Shown here piece by piece: positions 32,843 through 41,831 of a DNA stretch of 46,565 nt (its first letter is position 1; each line of letters begins with the position of its first letter). The DNA comes from Flammeovirgaceae bacterium (lineage in GTDB: Bacteria > Bacteroidota > Bacteroidia > Cytophagales > Cyclobacteriaceae). The notes beneath the pieces are model-generated. The model did not search any database. It saw nothing but the letters and a program-made list of their open reading frames with translations, and was not told the origin of the DNA. The stretch is taken from positions 1-46,565 of the forward strand of contig JAJTGQ010000098.1 of NCBI GenBank assembly GCA_021299455.1, given 5' to 3'. A program made the translations under genes and the position numbers.

Positions 32843-34567
32843 ATGGATTTACTTGCGCAATCAAAAGAGAAAGCAGCGAAATGGCTTAACAGTTCCGCCA
32901 TAGACGATGCCACAAAACAAGAAATAAATAAACTTCTGGCAGATAGCAACACAAAAAACCTGATTGATAGTTTTTACAAAGAACTAGAATTTGGCACCGG
33001 TGGCTTGCGTGGCATCATGGGTGTTGGAGCCAATTGCATTAATAAATATACGATCGGTGCAGCTACACAAGGGCTCGCCAACTATCTTAAGAAAAGTTTC
33101 CCTACTAACGAGATTCGAGTAGCTATTGCCTACGATAGCCGCAACAATAGTAAATCATTTGCGGGCATTGTTGCCGATGTATTTTCCGCTAATGGAATTA
33201 CGGTTCATTTGTTCCCCGAACTACGACCAACTCCCCTACTCTCTTTCGCTATTCGGTACTTGAAATGTCAATCGGGTGTGGTTATTACAGCTTCACACAA
33301 TCCAAAAGAATACAATGGCTATAAAGCGTATTGGATCGATGGCGCTCAGTTAGTGCCGCCCCACGACAAAAATGTGATTGAAGAAGTGAACAAGGTCACC
33401 GATTTTGGGCAGATCAAGTTCACTGCTGATCCATCGAAAATCAAAATCATTGGAAGTGATGTGGAAGACGCATACTACGAGGAAGTCAAAAAATTGATTC
33501 CTAAACAGGATAGTATCAGACTTCAAAAAAATATTCCCATCGTGTATTCCAGTCTTCATGGGGCGGGCATTACCATGGTACCCGAATGTTTGAAACGCCT
33601 TGGCTTTGAGAATGTGCAAGTCGTGGAAGAACAAAAAATACCGGATGGCAATTTCTCAACAGTTCAATCACCCAATCCGGAGGAAAAATCGGCTATGACA
33701 TTGGCTCTTGACAAAGCGAAAAAACTAAACGCTGAATTGGTAATGGCCACCGACCCCGATACTGATCGAGTCGGAATTGGTATCAAAGACAATAAGGGTG
33801 AATTCTTCTTGCTGAATGGTAATCAGGCATTTAGTTTGATGATGTGGTTTATTCTTAAAAACTTGAGAGATAAAACTGATGCGTATATCGCCAAAACAAT
33901 AGTTACCACGGAGTTGATTGATGACATGGCTCGCCAGGCTGGCGTAACGTGCTTCAATACATTAACCGGGTTCAAATACATTGCCGAATTAATGCGTGAA
34001 CAAGAAGGCAAGATGAAATTTATTGCCGCGGGTGAAGAAAGTTACGGATACATGGTGGGGGACTTCGTTCGTGATAAAGATGCCGTTTCTGCGTGTGCCT
34101 TTTTTGCTGCGATGGCCGCTGCCGCCAGGGAAGAAGGACAAACGCTCTACGATTGGCTGCTCCAAATGTATATTGAAAACAGCTTCTACAAAGAAGGACT
34201 CTTCACGTTGGTGCGCAAGGGAGCAGAAGGTGAACAGCAAATCAAAGACATGATGAAAACGTTTCGTGAAAACCCACCTTCGAAATTAGGTGGGGAACGG
34301 GTAATCCGAAAATTAGATTACAAACTAAGGGAAGAAACAAATTTGGTTTCCGGTGAAAAGAAATCCATTGATCTGTCTTCCTCTGATGTTCTTCAATTCT
34401 ATACCGAAACAGGAAACAAAATTTCAGTACGACCTTCGGGCACAGAACCTAAAATCAAATTCTATGTGAGTGTGAAGACAAAATTGGGTTCAAAAAATGA
34501 GTTCGATGCAGTCTCCCAACAATTAGATACAATCATCAATGTCATCGAAAAAGAATTGATCCCATGA
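32843..34567 (+). CDS. Phosphohexomutase (phosphoglucomutase/phosphomannomutase family)
   Basis: A 574-residue alpha-D-phosphohexomutase of the long PGM2-like type. The phosphoserine loop is VVITASHNPKEYNGYKAYW with Ser151; the metal loop is MATDPDTDRVGIG; the sugar loop is GEESYGYMVGD and the phosphate loop RPSGTEPKIKF. GTGGLRGIMG near the N-terminus is typical. It interconverts hexose 1- and 6-phosphates or possibly phosphopentoses; sequence alone does not fix the sugar. Its stop overlaps the following DinB gene as ATGA. Confidence 0.92.
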   Translation: MDLLAQSKEKAAKWLNSSAIDDATKQEINKLLADSNTKNLIDSFYKELEFGTGGLRGIMGVGANCINKYTIGAATQGLANYLKKSFPTNEIRVAIAYDSRNNSKSFAGIVADVFSANGITVHLFPELRPTPLLSFAIRYLKCQSGVVITASHNPKEYNGYKAYWIDGAQLVPPHDKNVIEEVNKVTDFGQIKFTADPSKIKIIGSDVEDAYYEEVKKLIPKQDSIRLQKNIPIVYSSLHGAGITMVPECLKRLGFENVQVVEEQKIPDGNFSTVQSPNPEEKSAMTLALDKAKKLNAELVMATDPDTDRVGIGIKDNKGEFFLLNGNQAFSLMMWFILKNLRDKTDAYIAKTIVTTELIDDMARQAGVTCFNTLTGFKYIAELMREQEGKMKFIAAGEESYGYMVGDFVRDKDAVSACAFFAAMAAAAREEGQTLYDWLLQMYIENSFYKEGLFTLVRKGAEGEQQIKDMMKTFRENPPSKLGGERVIRKLDYKLREETNLVSGEKKSIDLSSSDVLQFYTETGNKISVRPSGTEPKIKFYVSVKTKLGSKNEFDAVSQQLDTIINVIEKELIP

Positions 34568-35025
34568 ATTCTTTCATTCAATCCATTCAAAAAATTATTG
34601 AAAGAGATCTCATAGTATTAGAAAAAGAACTTACATTCTATTCATCTGAGGATCTCATTTGGGCAGTAAGGGGAGATATCAAAAACTCAGCCGGCAACTT
34701 AAGCCTTCACCTGTGTGGAAACCTACAGCACTACATTGGAGCTGTTTTAGGCAATTCAGGTTATACTCGAAATCGTGACAATGAATTTGCGGCACACGGC
34801 ATGCCCAGAATTGAGTTATTGAACGAAATTGGTAAAACGAAAAATTCAGTAGCGCTTGCACTAGGCAGCTTACAGCAAAACGTGCTTTCCATGCCCTTTC
34901 CGGAAGAAGTGTTCAAGGTTCCCATGACCACCGAGTATTTTCTGATTCACCTGATAGCCCATCTCGGCTATCACTTGGGCCAGATCAACTACCACAGACG
35001 GATGATTCAAAACCCTTCCATCTGA
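34564..35025 (+). CDS. DinB-family four-helix protein
   Basis: A 153-residue protein of the DinB/YfiT-like superfamily (DUF1572 type). It is helical with histidines positioned for a metal site: His49 (LSLHLCGNLQHYIG) and His133/His137 (HLIAHLGYHLGQINYHRR). Members in other bacteria are thiol-S-transferases or metal-dependent hydrolases; the activity here is unknown. It overlaps the phosphohexomutase gene by four bases. Confidence 0.85.
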   Translation: MNSFIQSIQKIIERDLIVLEKELTFYSSEDLIWAVRGDIKNSAGNLSLHLCGNLQHYIGAVLGNSGYTRNRDNEFAAHGMPRIELLNEIGKTKNSVALALGSLQQNVLSMPFPEEVFKVPMTTEYFLIHLIAHLGYHLGQINYHRRMIQNPSI

Positions 35026-35061
35026 ACTTCGCATCCTTTTTAGTTCTTGAATTCTCTTCCT

Positions 35062-35069
35062 TACCTTTG
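35062..35069 (+). promoter_or_regulatory. Possible -7 box of mtaB
   Basis: TACCTTTG, full match to TAnnTTTG, 11 bases before the mtaB ATG. No correctly spaced TTG element upstream, so tentative; it would give a very short leader. Confidence 0.4.
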
Positions 35070-35080
35070 CGCTCACGCAC

Positions 35081-36403
35081 ATGAAGAAAGTCGCTTTTTA
35101 TACTCTTGGCTGCAAACTAAACTTTTCGGAGACATCAACGATCGCCCGAAAATTTGAGGAGAAAGGCTATGGAAAAGTAGATTTCACCGATCGTCCGGAC
35201 ATCTTTATTATAAATACTTGCTCGGTTACTGAAAATGCGGACAAGAAATGCCACAAGGTAGTTCGCGAAGCGAGGGCTATTTCACCCAATGCCTATGTCG
35301 CTATCATCGGCTGTTATGCACAGCTCAAACCGAAAGAGATATCGGAAATACCGGGCGTTGATGCGGTACTAGGTGCAGCAGAGAAATTTCAGTTAGTAGA
35401 CCTTTTAGACGGGTTTGTTCGGCCGAGCCAGCCAATTGTTATTTCTTCAGATATCGAAAAGGCTTCCAGCTTCAACACCTCCTATTCATTGAACGACCGC
35501 ACCCGCACCTTTTTGAAGGTGCAAGACGGTTGCGATTACTCGTGCTCATTCTGCACCATTCCGCTCGCGAGGGGGGCAAGTCGAAGCGATAGTATTGATC
35601 ACATCGTTGCTACTGCCAAATCTATCGCGCTAACGAATGTGAAGGAGATTGTATTAACGGGAGTCAACACCGGTGACTTTGGAATTCAAGAGGGCGAACG
35701 AAAAGAACGTTTCATCGATCTGATCAAAGCACTGGATGAAGTGGAAGGAATAGATCGCTTCAGAATTTCCTCCATTGAACCGAATCTTCTCACAGACGAA
35801 ATCATCGAATTTGTAGCAACCTCAAAAAAATTCGTTCCACACTTTCACATCCCATTGCAATCGGGTTCAAATAAGATCTTGAAGTTGATGCGGAGACGCT
35901 ACCAACGCGAGTTGTATACAGCACGCGTTGAGAAGATAAAAAAATCTATGCCAGATTGCTGCATTGGCGTAGATGTTATAGTTGGATTTCCGGGCGAAAC
36001 ACATGAAGATTTTCTTGAAACCTACCAGTTTCTGAATGAGCTTGACATCTCCTACTTACATGTTTTTACCTACTCAGAACGGAACGACACATTAGCCTCT
36101 ACGCTTCCAAAACGCATTCTTCCCCATATCAGAAGCGATCGGTCTAAAATGCTTCACGGCTTGTCGGACAAGAAGAGGAGAGCTTTCTATGAGCAGAATT
36201 TACAAAAGGAGTATACCGTGCTCTTCGAAAATGACATCGAGAATGGAAAAATGCACGGATTTACCCAAAATTACATTCGAGTCAATGCCGTTTATGACCC
36301 ATTATTGATCAGCGAGCTCAAAAAAGTGAAGCTTTTGTCAATCGATTCTAATGGCACCGTAGAGGTGGAAGACGCGGAAAATGAAGTTTTCGTCCATTCT
36401 TAG
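35081..36403 (+). CDS. mtaB: MtaB-type tRNA methylthiotransferase
   Basis: A 440-residue radical-SAM methylthiotransferase. N-terminal cluster ligands Cys11 (TLGCKLNFSE), Cys47 (NTCSVTENAD) and Cys78 (IGCYAQ), and the radical SAM motif CDYSCSFC (Cys151, 155, 158) are all present, followed by a TRAM-like tail. The CKLNFSET start and CTIPLARG distinguish the MtaB group, which converts t6A37 to ms2t6A37 in tRNA, from MiaB and RimO. Confidence 0.93.
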   Translation: MKKVAFYTLGCKLNFSETSTIARKFEEKGYGKVDFTDRPDIFIINTCSVTENADKKCHKVVREARAISPNAYVAIIGCYAQLKPKEISEIPGVDAVLGAAEKFQLVDLLDGFVRPSQPIVISSDIEKASSFNTSYSLNDRTRTFLKVQDGCDYSCSFCTIPLARGASRSDSIDHIVATAKSIALTNVKEIVLTGVNTGDFGIQEGERKERFIDLIKALDEVEGIDRFRISSIEPNLLTDEIIEFVATSKKFVPHFHIPLQSGSNKILKLMRRRYQRELYTARVEKIKKSMPDCCIGVDVIVGFPGETHEDFLETYQFLNELDISYLHVFTYSERNDTLASTLPKRILPHIRSDRSKMLHGLSDKKRRAFYEQNLQKEYTVLFENDIENGKMHGFTQNYIRVNAVYDPLLISELKKVKLLSIDSNGTVEVEDAENEVFVHS

Positions 36404-36570
36404 CTTAAAGTATTCCTTTAGTTAGTCGTTCAAAGTACAGAAGTCTGTAAGATTTCCATCGAACCGCGCACTATTCGGCTGTTTTTTGCGATTTTCTACA
36501 ATACTCGCAATTCTGCTTACTCTCATTTAATTCGACCAATCATCGAGAAATGCCGCCCAACAGCATGCCC

Positions 36571-36578
36571 TACTTTTG
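36571..36578 (+). promoter_or_regulatory. Possible -7 box of the small lipoprotein gene
   Basis: TACTTTTG, full match to TAnnTTTG, 25 bases before the ATG at 36604. The rest of the 200-base gap after mtaB holds no other signal I recognise. Confidence 0.45.
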
Positions 36579-36603
36579 TATCAACAAAAAGAAAAAAAAC
36601 AAA

Positions 36604-36753
36604 ATGAAAAAGTTGATCCTGTTCCTACTAGTTGCTGCTACCCTCTCGTCATGTGCGTTTGAAAGCTATCAGTGCCATTCTTATGGCAATACTAACGGCC
36701 ATACAAAACATGGTCAAAAAGCACAAAAGAGTTACGGCAAGCGTAGAATCTAG
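36604..36753 (+). CDS. Small lipoprotein (49 residues)
   Basis: From ATG 36604: a lipoprotein signal [17 protein letters not shown] with lipobox LSSC, then about 32 residues rich in His, Gly, Ser, Lys and Asn ([15 protein letters not shown]). Tiny lipoproteins of this kind are frequent in Cytophagia; function unknown. The frame is open 18 codons further upstream but the signal peptide fixes the start. Its end overlaps the converging LolD-like gene by four bases. Confidence 0.7.
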   Translation: MKKLILFLLVAATLSSCAFESYQCHSYGNTNGHTKHGQKAQKSYGKRRI

Positions 36754-37403
36754 TTTGCCATCATCCCATCTTTGATTTCTAGTCTTCGATCGGTAATAGT
36801 GGCCAACTCCTGGTTGTGTGTAACAATCACAAAGGTTTGCCCAAACTGATCGCGAAGACGAAAAAAGAGTTGATGCAATTCTGCGGCATTTTTTGAATCC
36901 AAGTTTCCACTAGGCTCATCCGCCAGCACCAACAGGGGTGAATTAATCAACGATCGAGCGACCGCCACCCGCTGCTGCTCCCCACCCGACAACTCAGAAG
37001 GTTTATGATTTTGCCTATCTGCCAATCCGAGAAGTTCAAGTAACTCGGCAGCTCGCTTCTTCACCTTGTCTTGGCTAGTCTTGGCAATTAAGCCGGGTAT
37101 CATCACATTTTCGATGGCCGAAAATTCTGGCAATAGATTATGAAATTGAAAAACAAAACCAATACTGCTATTTCGGAATGCAGCCAATCCATTCGCGGTT
37201 TGGCTAAACACATCCCTCCCATCTATTTCCAAGGACCCAGCATCGGGTACGTCCAGTGTTCCTAAAATATGCAAGAGTGTGCTCTTTCCGGCACCGGAGG
37301 CACCAACGATGGACACTACTTCGCCTTTATTAATTTGAATATCAACACCCTTTAGGACTCTTAGATCGCCATAAGACTTTTGAAGTCCTCTTCCTTTCAG
37401 CAT
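36750..37403 (-). CDS. LolD-like ABC transporter ATP-binding protein
   Basis: A 217-residue ABC ATPase: Walker [11 protein letters not shown]-loop [18 protein letters not shown], signature [15 protein letters not shown], Walker [14 protein letters not shown] and H-loop VTHNQE. The [19 protein letters not shown] block is characteristic of LolD, the ATPase that releases lipoproteins from the inner membrane. LolC/E is not adjacent, and MacB-type ATPases look similar, so the symbol is left blank. Confidence 0.88.
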   Translation of the reverse strand: MLKGRGLQKSYGDLRVLKGVDIQINKGEVVSIVGASGAGKSTLLHILGTLDVPDAGSLEIDGRDVFSQTANGLAAFRNSSIGFVFQFHNLLPEFSAIENVMIPGLIAKTSQDKVKKRAAELLELLGLADRQNHKPSELSGGEQQRVAVARSLINSPLLVLADEPSGNLDSKNAAELHQLFFRLRDQFGQTFVIVTHNQELATITDRRLEIKDGMMAN

Positions 37404-37570
37404 ACTACTTCTTTTTTGATTTCATAAAATCCTGTAGCAAAGTAATGATAATAAGGCTGCCGGAAAGTTATGACGAAAAATAAATGTATAGGCCACAAGG
37501 GTTAAAAAATACGGTTGGGGTAGTGAATTAAAGCATTAAAAAAAGTAGCTTGCTTGCAAAACTGATTGTT

Positions 37571-38785
37571 ATGAATATTCATGAGTACCAGGCCAAGGAC
37601 ATTCTTAAGAAATATGGCGTTGCCGTTCAACGAGGCATTGTTGCAGATACCCCGGATAAAGCGGTGGCGGCTGCCAAAGAAATCCAAACTGAAACAGGAT
37701 CTAAGTGGTTCGTGGTGAAATCTCAAATCCATGCTGGCGGCCGTGGAAAGGGTACCGTAAAAGAAACGGGATCAAAAGGCGTTGTGCTCGCAAAAAGTAT
37801 AGATGAGGTTTTTGAGAAATCTAAGGCAATATTGGGCGGGACCTTGGTGACTATTCAGACCGGTGCTGCCGGTAAAAAAGTGAATAAAGTATTGATTGCG
37901 GAAGACGTGTATTATCCCGGTGCGACAGAGCCGAAAGAGTATTACATGAGCATCCTGCTGGATCGCTCAACGAGCAAACCGGTGATTATGGCCTCTACCG
38001 AGGGTGGTATGAATATCGAAGAGGTGGCTGCCACACATCCTGAAAAAATAGTGAAGGAATGGATCGATCCAACCATTGGGCTTCAAGCATTTCAGGCTCG
38101 TAAAATTGCCTTTTCACTTGGCTTAGAGGGGAATGCATTCAAGGAGATGGTCAAGTTTGTGAATTCTCTTTACACTGCCTACATGGGTTTAGATGCATCC
38201 ATGTTTGAGATTAATCCTGTTTTAAAAACCTCTGACAGCAAAATATTGGCAGTTGACGGAAAAGTAAACTTAGACGACAATGCTCTATACAGACATAAAG
38301 ATCTGGAAGAACTGAGAGATATCAGTGAAGAAGATCCATTAGAAGTAGAAGCGGGCAAGTCCGGCTTAAACTATGTGAAGTTAGATGGAAATGTAGGCTG
38401 TATGGTCAACGGAGCAGGCCTTGCTATGGCAACAATGGATATTATTAAACTCTCTGGTGGCGATCCGGCCAATTTCCTGGATGTGGGTGGTGGTGCCAAT
38501 GCAGAAACCGTAGAGGCTGGGTTTAGGATCATTTTAAAAGACCCTAACGTAAAAGCAATTTTGATCAATATTTTCGGTGGCATTGTTCGGTGCGATCGGG
38601 TAGCTTCCGGAGTGGTTGAGGCCTACAAAAAAGTGGGAGATATCCCTGTGCCTATTATTGTTCGCTTGCAAGGCACCAATGCCGAAGAAGGGGCAAAAAT
38701 TATCAAAGAATCGGGGTTAAAGGTTTTCTCAGCCATTCAGCTTAAAGAGGCAGCCGAGAAGATCAAGGAAGTTTTAGCTAAGTAG
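37571..38785 (+). CDS. sucC: Succinyl-CoA synthetase (ADP-forming) beta subunit
   Basis: A 404-residue TCA-cycle enzyme subunit. ATG 37571 gives the family start [16 protein letters not shown]; a TTG-type extension upstream was rejected. The ATP-grasp domain has [14 protein letters not shown] and [20 protein letters not shown], and the C-terminal CoA-ligase domain has [14 protein letters not shown] and [13 protein letters not shown]. sucD is not adjacent, so the two subunits are encoded apart. Confidence 0.96.
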   Translation: MNIHEYQAKDILKKYGVAVQRGIVADTPDKAVAAAKEIQTETGSKWFVVKSQIHAGGRGKGTVKETGSKGVVLAKSIDEVFEKSKAILGGTLVTIQTGAAGKKVNKVLIAEDVYYPGATEPKEYYMSILLDRSTSKPVIMASTEGGMNIEEVAATHPEKIVKEWIDPTIGLQAFQARKIAFSLGLEGNAFKEMVKFVNSLYTAYMGLDASMFEINPVLKTSDSKILAVDGKVNLDDNALYRHKDLEELRDISEEDPLEVEAGKSGLNYVKLDGNVGCMVNGAGLAMATMDIIKLSGGDPANFLDVGGGANAETVEAGFRIILKDPNVKAILINIFGGIVRCDRVASGVVEAYKKVGDIPVPIIVRLQGTNAEEGAKIIKESGLKVFSAIQLKEAAEKIKEVLAK

Positions 38786-38838
38786 TTGGTTTCCTTATTG
38801 ATAGAAATTCTATAAATTAACGTTTTAAACTTTGGCAA

Positions 38839-39714
38839 ATGGGTAAAGTAGTCGGGACAATTATTTTATTAGTGTCTTGCTCATTCCTCGCAAAGTCACA
38901 GAGTTTCTACGCAGCAAAAAGACAAAGATCGCTAATACTTTCAGGTGGCGTTGGAACCTCTACTTATTACGGTGATCTGGCAAATAAAAGCACCTATATC
39001 AAAGCTGAGCCTAATTTAAACGTAGGCCTTCAGGCATTCATTTCGGATCGAATTGGTGCACGAATTGAGTTAAATTGGTTCAAATTAGCTGGTGACGACA
39101 AGAATGCAGATGGTGGAGGCCGAGAATCCAGAAATTTGTCATTTCAATCTAGCAATTTTGAACTAAGCGCGGTAGGAATAGTGAATCTGTATCGGAGTGG
39201 AAACAGATTTTATAGACGACCAGGTTTTAACGTCTATGGCTTTGCAGGGTTAGGATTACTATATTTCAACCCTGTGGCCGAAGATCCATCTACTGGTGAG
39301 TTGGTCTCTTTGCAGCCTTTGATGACTGAGGGTGTTAGTTACTCTCTTGTCAGCCTCTCCATTCCTTATGGACTTGGTATGAGGGTTAAACTCACCCCTC
39401 AATTGAATCTCGCTATAGAGGGCGGATGGAGAAAGTTGTTCACTGACTATTTGGATGATGTGAGTACCACCTATCCGGGTAGTGCCGCTTTGACCCCCGA
39501 AGCTTTCAGATTATCAGACAAACGCCCTGGTTCATCCGGAGCCCCAGGTGGAATTCGAGGTGACTCAAATAACAACGATGGGTATATGTTGTTGAATGCC
39601 AAGATAGAATACTACTTACCCATCGATTTCGATAGAAGTGGAAACACGAAGTATTCGAAAAAGCGAAAAGCAAATAACCGGTACAAAAACAGAGGACGGT
39701 CAAGGAGACGATAA
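38839..39714 (+). CDS. Outer-membrane beta-barrel protein (DUF6089-like)
   Basis: A 291-residue protein with a signal peptide (about 1-20, ending AKSQS), then alternating strands of a small outer-membrane barrel (SLILSGGVGTSTYYGDLAN; FNVYGFAGLGLLYFNP; LNLAIEGGWRKLFTDYLDD). This resembles DUF6089, a Bacteroidota barrel family of unknown function. The last ~25 residues after the final strand are strongly basic (KKRKANNRYKNRGRSRRR), an unusual tail for a barrel. It converges with the dehydratase gene. Confidence 0.82.
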   Translation: MGKVVGTIILLVSCSFLAKSQSFYAAKRQRSLILSGGVGTSTYYGDLANKSTYIKAEPNLNVGLQAFISDRIGARIELNWFKLAGDDKNADGGGRESRNLSFQSSNFELSAVGIVNLYRSGNRFYRRPGFNVYGFAGLGLLYFNPVAEDPSTGELVSLQPLMTEGVSYSLVSLSIPYGLGMRVKLTPQLNLAIEGGWRKLFTDYLDDVSTTYPGSAALTPEAFRLSDKRPGSSGAPGGIRGDSNNNDGYMLLNAKIEYYLPIDFDRSGNTKYSKKRKANNRYKNRGRSRRR

Positions 39715-39724
39715 GTTGTCATTG

Positions 39725-41626
39725 CTAAGCCAACTTGTCCAGCACTTCGTATCTCGAATAGTTACTTTTGTACTCCGGCACCAGTTCCTTCATTAATGCA
39801 ACCATCTTTAGTTCATTCTTATCATAAACAAGGTCGTTGAACAAATCGACATAGCGATTTATCTCTTCGTAGGGATACTCTTTCACTTTGGCAATCATGA
39901 TTTTCGCATGATGGGTTGCCACCGTATTCTCGCTCTTGGTGAGTAGTTCTTCGTATAATTTCTCTCCTTCCCGAAGACCCGTAAAAATAATGTCTATATC
40001 TCGACCTGGTTCTAATCCGGATAAGTAAACCATTTTCTTAGCTAGGTCAACGATTTTGATGGCCTTACCCATATCAAAAATAAATATCTCTCCCCCATTT
40101 CCCATCGTACCTGCCTCTAGCACGAGTTGACAAGCCTCGGGTATAGTCATAAAGTAACGGGTCACTTCCGGATGAGTAACGGTAATAGGCCCACCCGCCT
40201 GGATCTGCTTTTTAAATATGGGAATGACCGATCCGCTTGAACCCAACACATTTCCAAAACGGGTGGTCACAAAAGAGGTTGAAATTGCGGCAGCACCACT
40301 TAAGAATTTATTGTACGACTGAACATAAATTTCCGCAATTCGCTTCGAGCAGCCCATAACATTTGTGGGATTAACTGCCTTGTCGGTGGAAACCATAACG
40401 AATTTGGAAACACCATATTCAACCGAAAGATCAGCCAGCAACTTGGTGCCCAGTATGTTACAAAGCACCGCCTCTGAAGGATTGCTCTCCATCATGGGCA
40501 CATGCTTGTATGCAGCCGCGTGATAAACAATCTCAGGCTTATGGTAGTCAAAAATGGCCTTCATCCGCTCGCGATTAGTGATATCAGCGAGATATAGGGT
40601 GATGTTAGCTCTTGAGTCTATTGCTTTGATTTCTCGTTCAATGGCATACAGATCGGATTCCGCCTGATCAATTAAAACCAAACTTGCAGGATCGTACTGA
40701 ATAATCTGCCTTACCAACTCACTACCGATCGAGCCCGCTGCACCTGTTATCAGGATTCGTTTTGCCCGCAAGTCATCCTTCACATTCTGGCGGTCCAGCC
40801 TGATCGACTCTCGTCCCAACAAATCTTCGATGTTTATTTCCTTTATCTGGTTGAAGCTGAGCTCCCCTTTTACCCATTTATCGACCGGTGGAACAGTTCG
40901 AATCTTCACCTGATTTTGGATACAGATATCAACCAGTTCGTTCTTTTTCTCGAGTGACATATCGCGAACCGTAATGACGAGTTCATCAACACCGATTTCC
41001 CTGATCAGCCGTTCGATATCATCCGTATCTGCTTTGTAAATCTTTACTCCATCAAGCAGTTTTCCGGCTTTATTTTTATCATTCTCAAAAAAGCCAACCG
41101 TTTGCATGCGCGGTGAAGAATCAATGACATGTCTCGTGATAATACCTGTCTGTCCTGCCCCATAAATAACAACTCGGGATTTTTTAACTACTGCATTTTT
41201 GTAATAGGCGAAAAAATACTTGACAAGTAGTCGGTAATTAAAAAGTAATAGTGATGACGAAAGGAACGTGATAACAATGACCGAATAAGGAATGAGGTTG
41301 ATCTCAAAATTATAATGAGTGACCAAATTAGCCACAGACGCGAGTAGCGCATTTAAGAAAACCATCGTGATGATCCGCGCACCATCTTGCAAGCCAGTAT
41401 ACCTAATGATACCCTTGTAGCTACTGGTTGCAAAAACCGTGATTGCACCTAAAACGGTGTATGCAAAAATACCTTTAACAAAACCGCTATGATCGAGCTC
41501 AGGAAGTGAGAAATTAAACCGAAGTAAATACCCAAGAAAACAGGAAAAAGAAATAATAGAAAGGTCAATAAAAACAATGACCCAACGGGGCAGGATTTTG
41601 ATCGTTCGAATTAAGCTGACAAACAA
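39725..41626 (-). CDS. Membrane nucleotide-sugar 4,6-dehydratase, CapD/FlaA1/WbpM family
   Basis: A 633-residue protein with four N-terminal membrane segments (about 12-130), a first Rossmann domain (VVIYGAGQTG) and a catalytic short-chain dehydrogenase domain with ITGAAGSIGSELV and VSTDKAVNPTNVMGCSKR. The Met in place of the usual Tyr before CSKR, with the TDK triad, is typical of FlaA1/PglF/WbpM UDP-GlcNAc 4,6-dehydratases that start surface polysaccharide or glycoprotein sugar synthesis. It is the third gene of an operon behind a T9SS cargo protein and a small sorting-tail protein (7-base gap). Confidence 0.9.
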   Translation of the reverse strand: MFVSLIRTIKILPRWVIVFIDLSIISFSCFLGYLLRFNFSLPELDHSGFVKGIFAYTVLGAITVFATSSYKGIIRYTGLQDGARIITMVFLNALLASVANLVTHYNFEINLIPYSVIVITFLSSSLLLFNYRLLVKYFFAYYKNAVVKKSRVVIYGAGQTGIITRHVIDSSPRMQTVGFFENDKNKAGKLLDGVKIYKADTDDIERLIREIGVDELVITVRDMSLEKKNELVDICIQNQVKIRTVPPVDKWVKGELSFNQIKEINIEDLLGRESIRLDRQNVKDDLRAKRILITGAAGSIGSELVRQIIQYDPASLVLIDQAESDLYAIEREIKAIDSRANITLYLADITNRERMKAIFDYHKPEIVYHAAAYKHVPMMESNPSEAVLCNILGTKLLADLSVEYGVSKFVMVSTDKAVNPTNVMGCSKRIAEIYVQSYNKFLSGAAAISTSFVTTRFGNVLGSSGSVIPIFKKQIQAGGPITVTHPEVTRYFMTIPEACQLVLEAGTMGNGGEIFIFDMGKAIKIVDLAKKMVYLSGLEPGRDIDIIFTGLREGEKLYEELLTKSENTVATHHAKIMIAKVKEYPYEEINRYVDLFNDLVYDKNELKMVALMKELVPEYKSNYSRYEVLDKLA

Positions 41627-41633
41627 TTACAGA

Positions 41634-41831
41634 CTATTTTTTTTTTTTTGACATCATCTTTTTCAAGCCCAAAGCACCACCTAAGCCGATCAAGACTTCA
41701 ATGCCGGTAATGGGCACATCAGGATCACCACCCGGATCACCCGGTTGAGCTTGTACAGCAACCGTAGTCAAACAGACAAGAAAGGAAAGCGTAAAAATTC
41801 TTTTAAAGCAAACCATAGACAATCCTTTCAT
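41634..41831 (-). CDS. Tiny exported protein resembling PID-CTERM sorting proteins
   Basis: A 65-residue protein: signal peptide ending VQAQ, a Pro/Gly/Asp linker (PGDPGGDPDVPITG), a hydrophobic helix (IEVLIGLGGALGLKK) and a basic end (MMSKKKK). This tripartite layout resembles the short PID-CTERM-type proteins of Bacteroidota, thought to be handled by a sorting system; here the motif reads PIT rather than PID. The ATG overlaps the stop of the large T9SS gene (ATGA), so it is translationally coupled to it. A start at the sixth residue is also possible. Confidence 0.65.
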   Translation of the reverse strand: MKGLSMVCFKRIFTLSFLVCLTTVAVQAQPGDPGGDPDVPITGIEVLIGLGGALGLKKMMSKKKK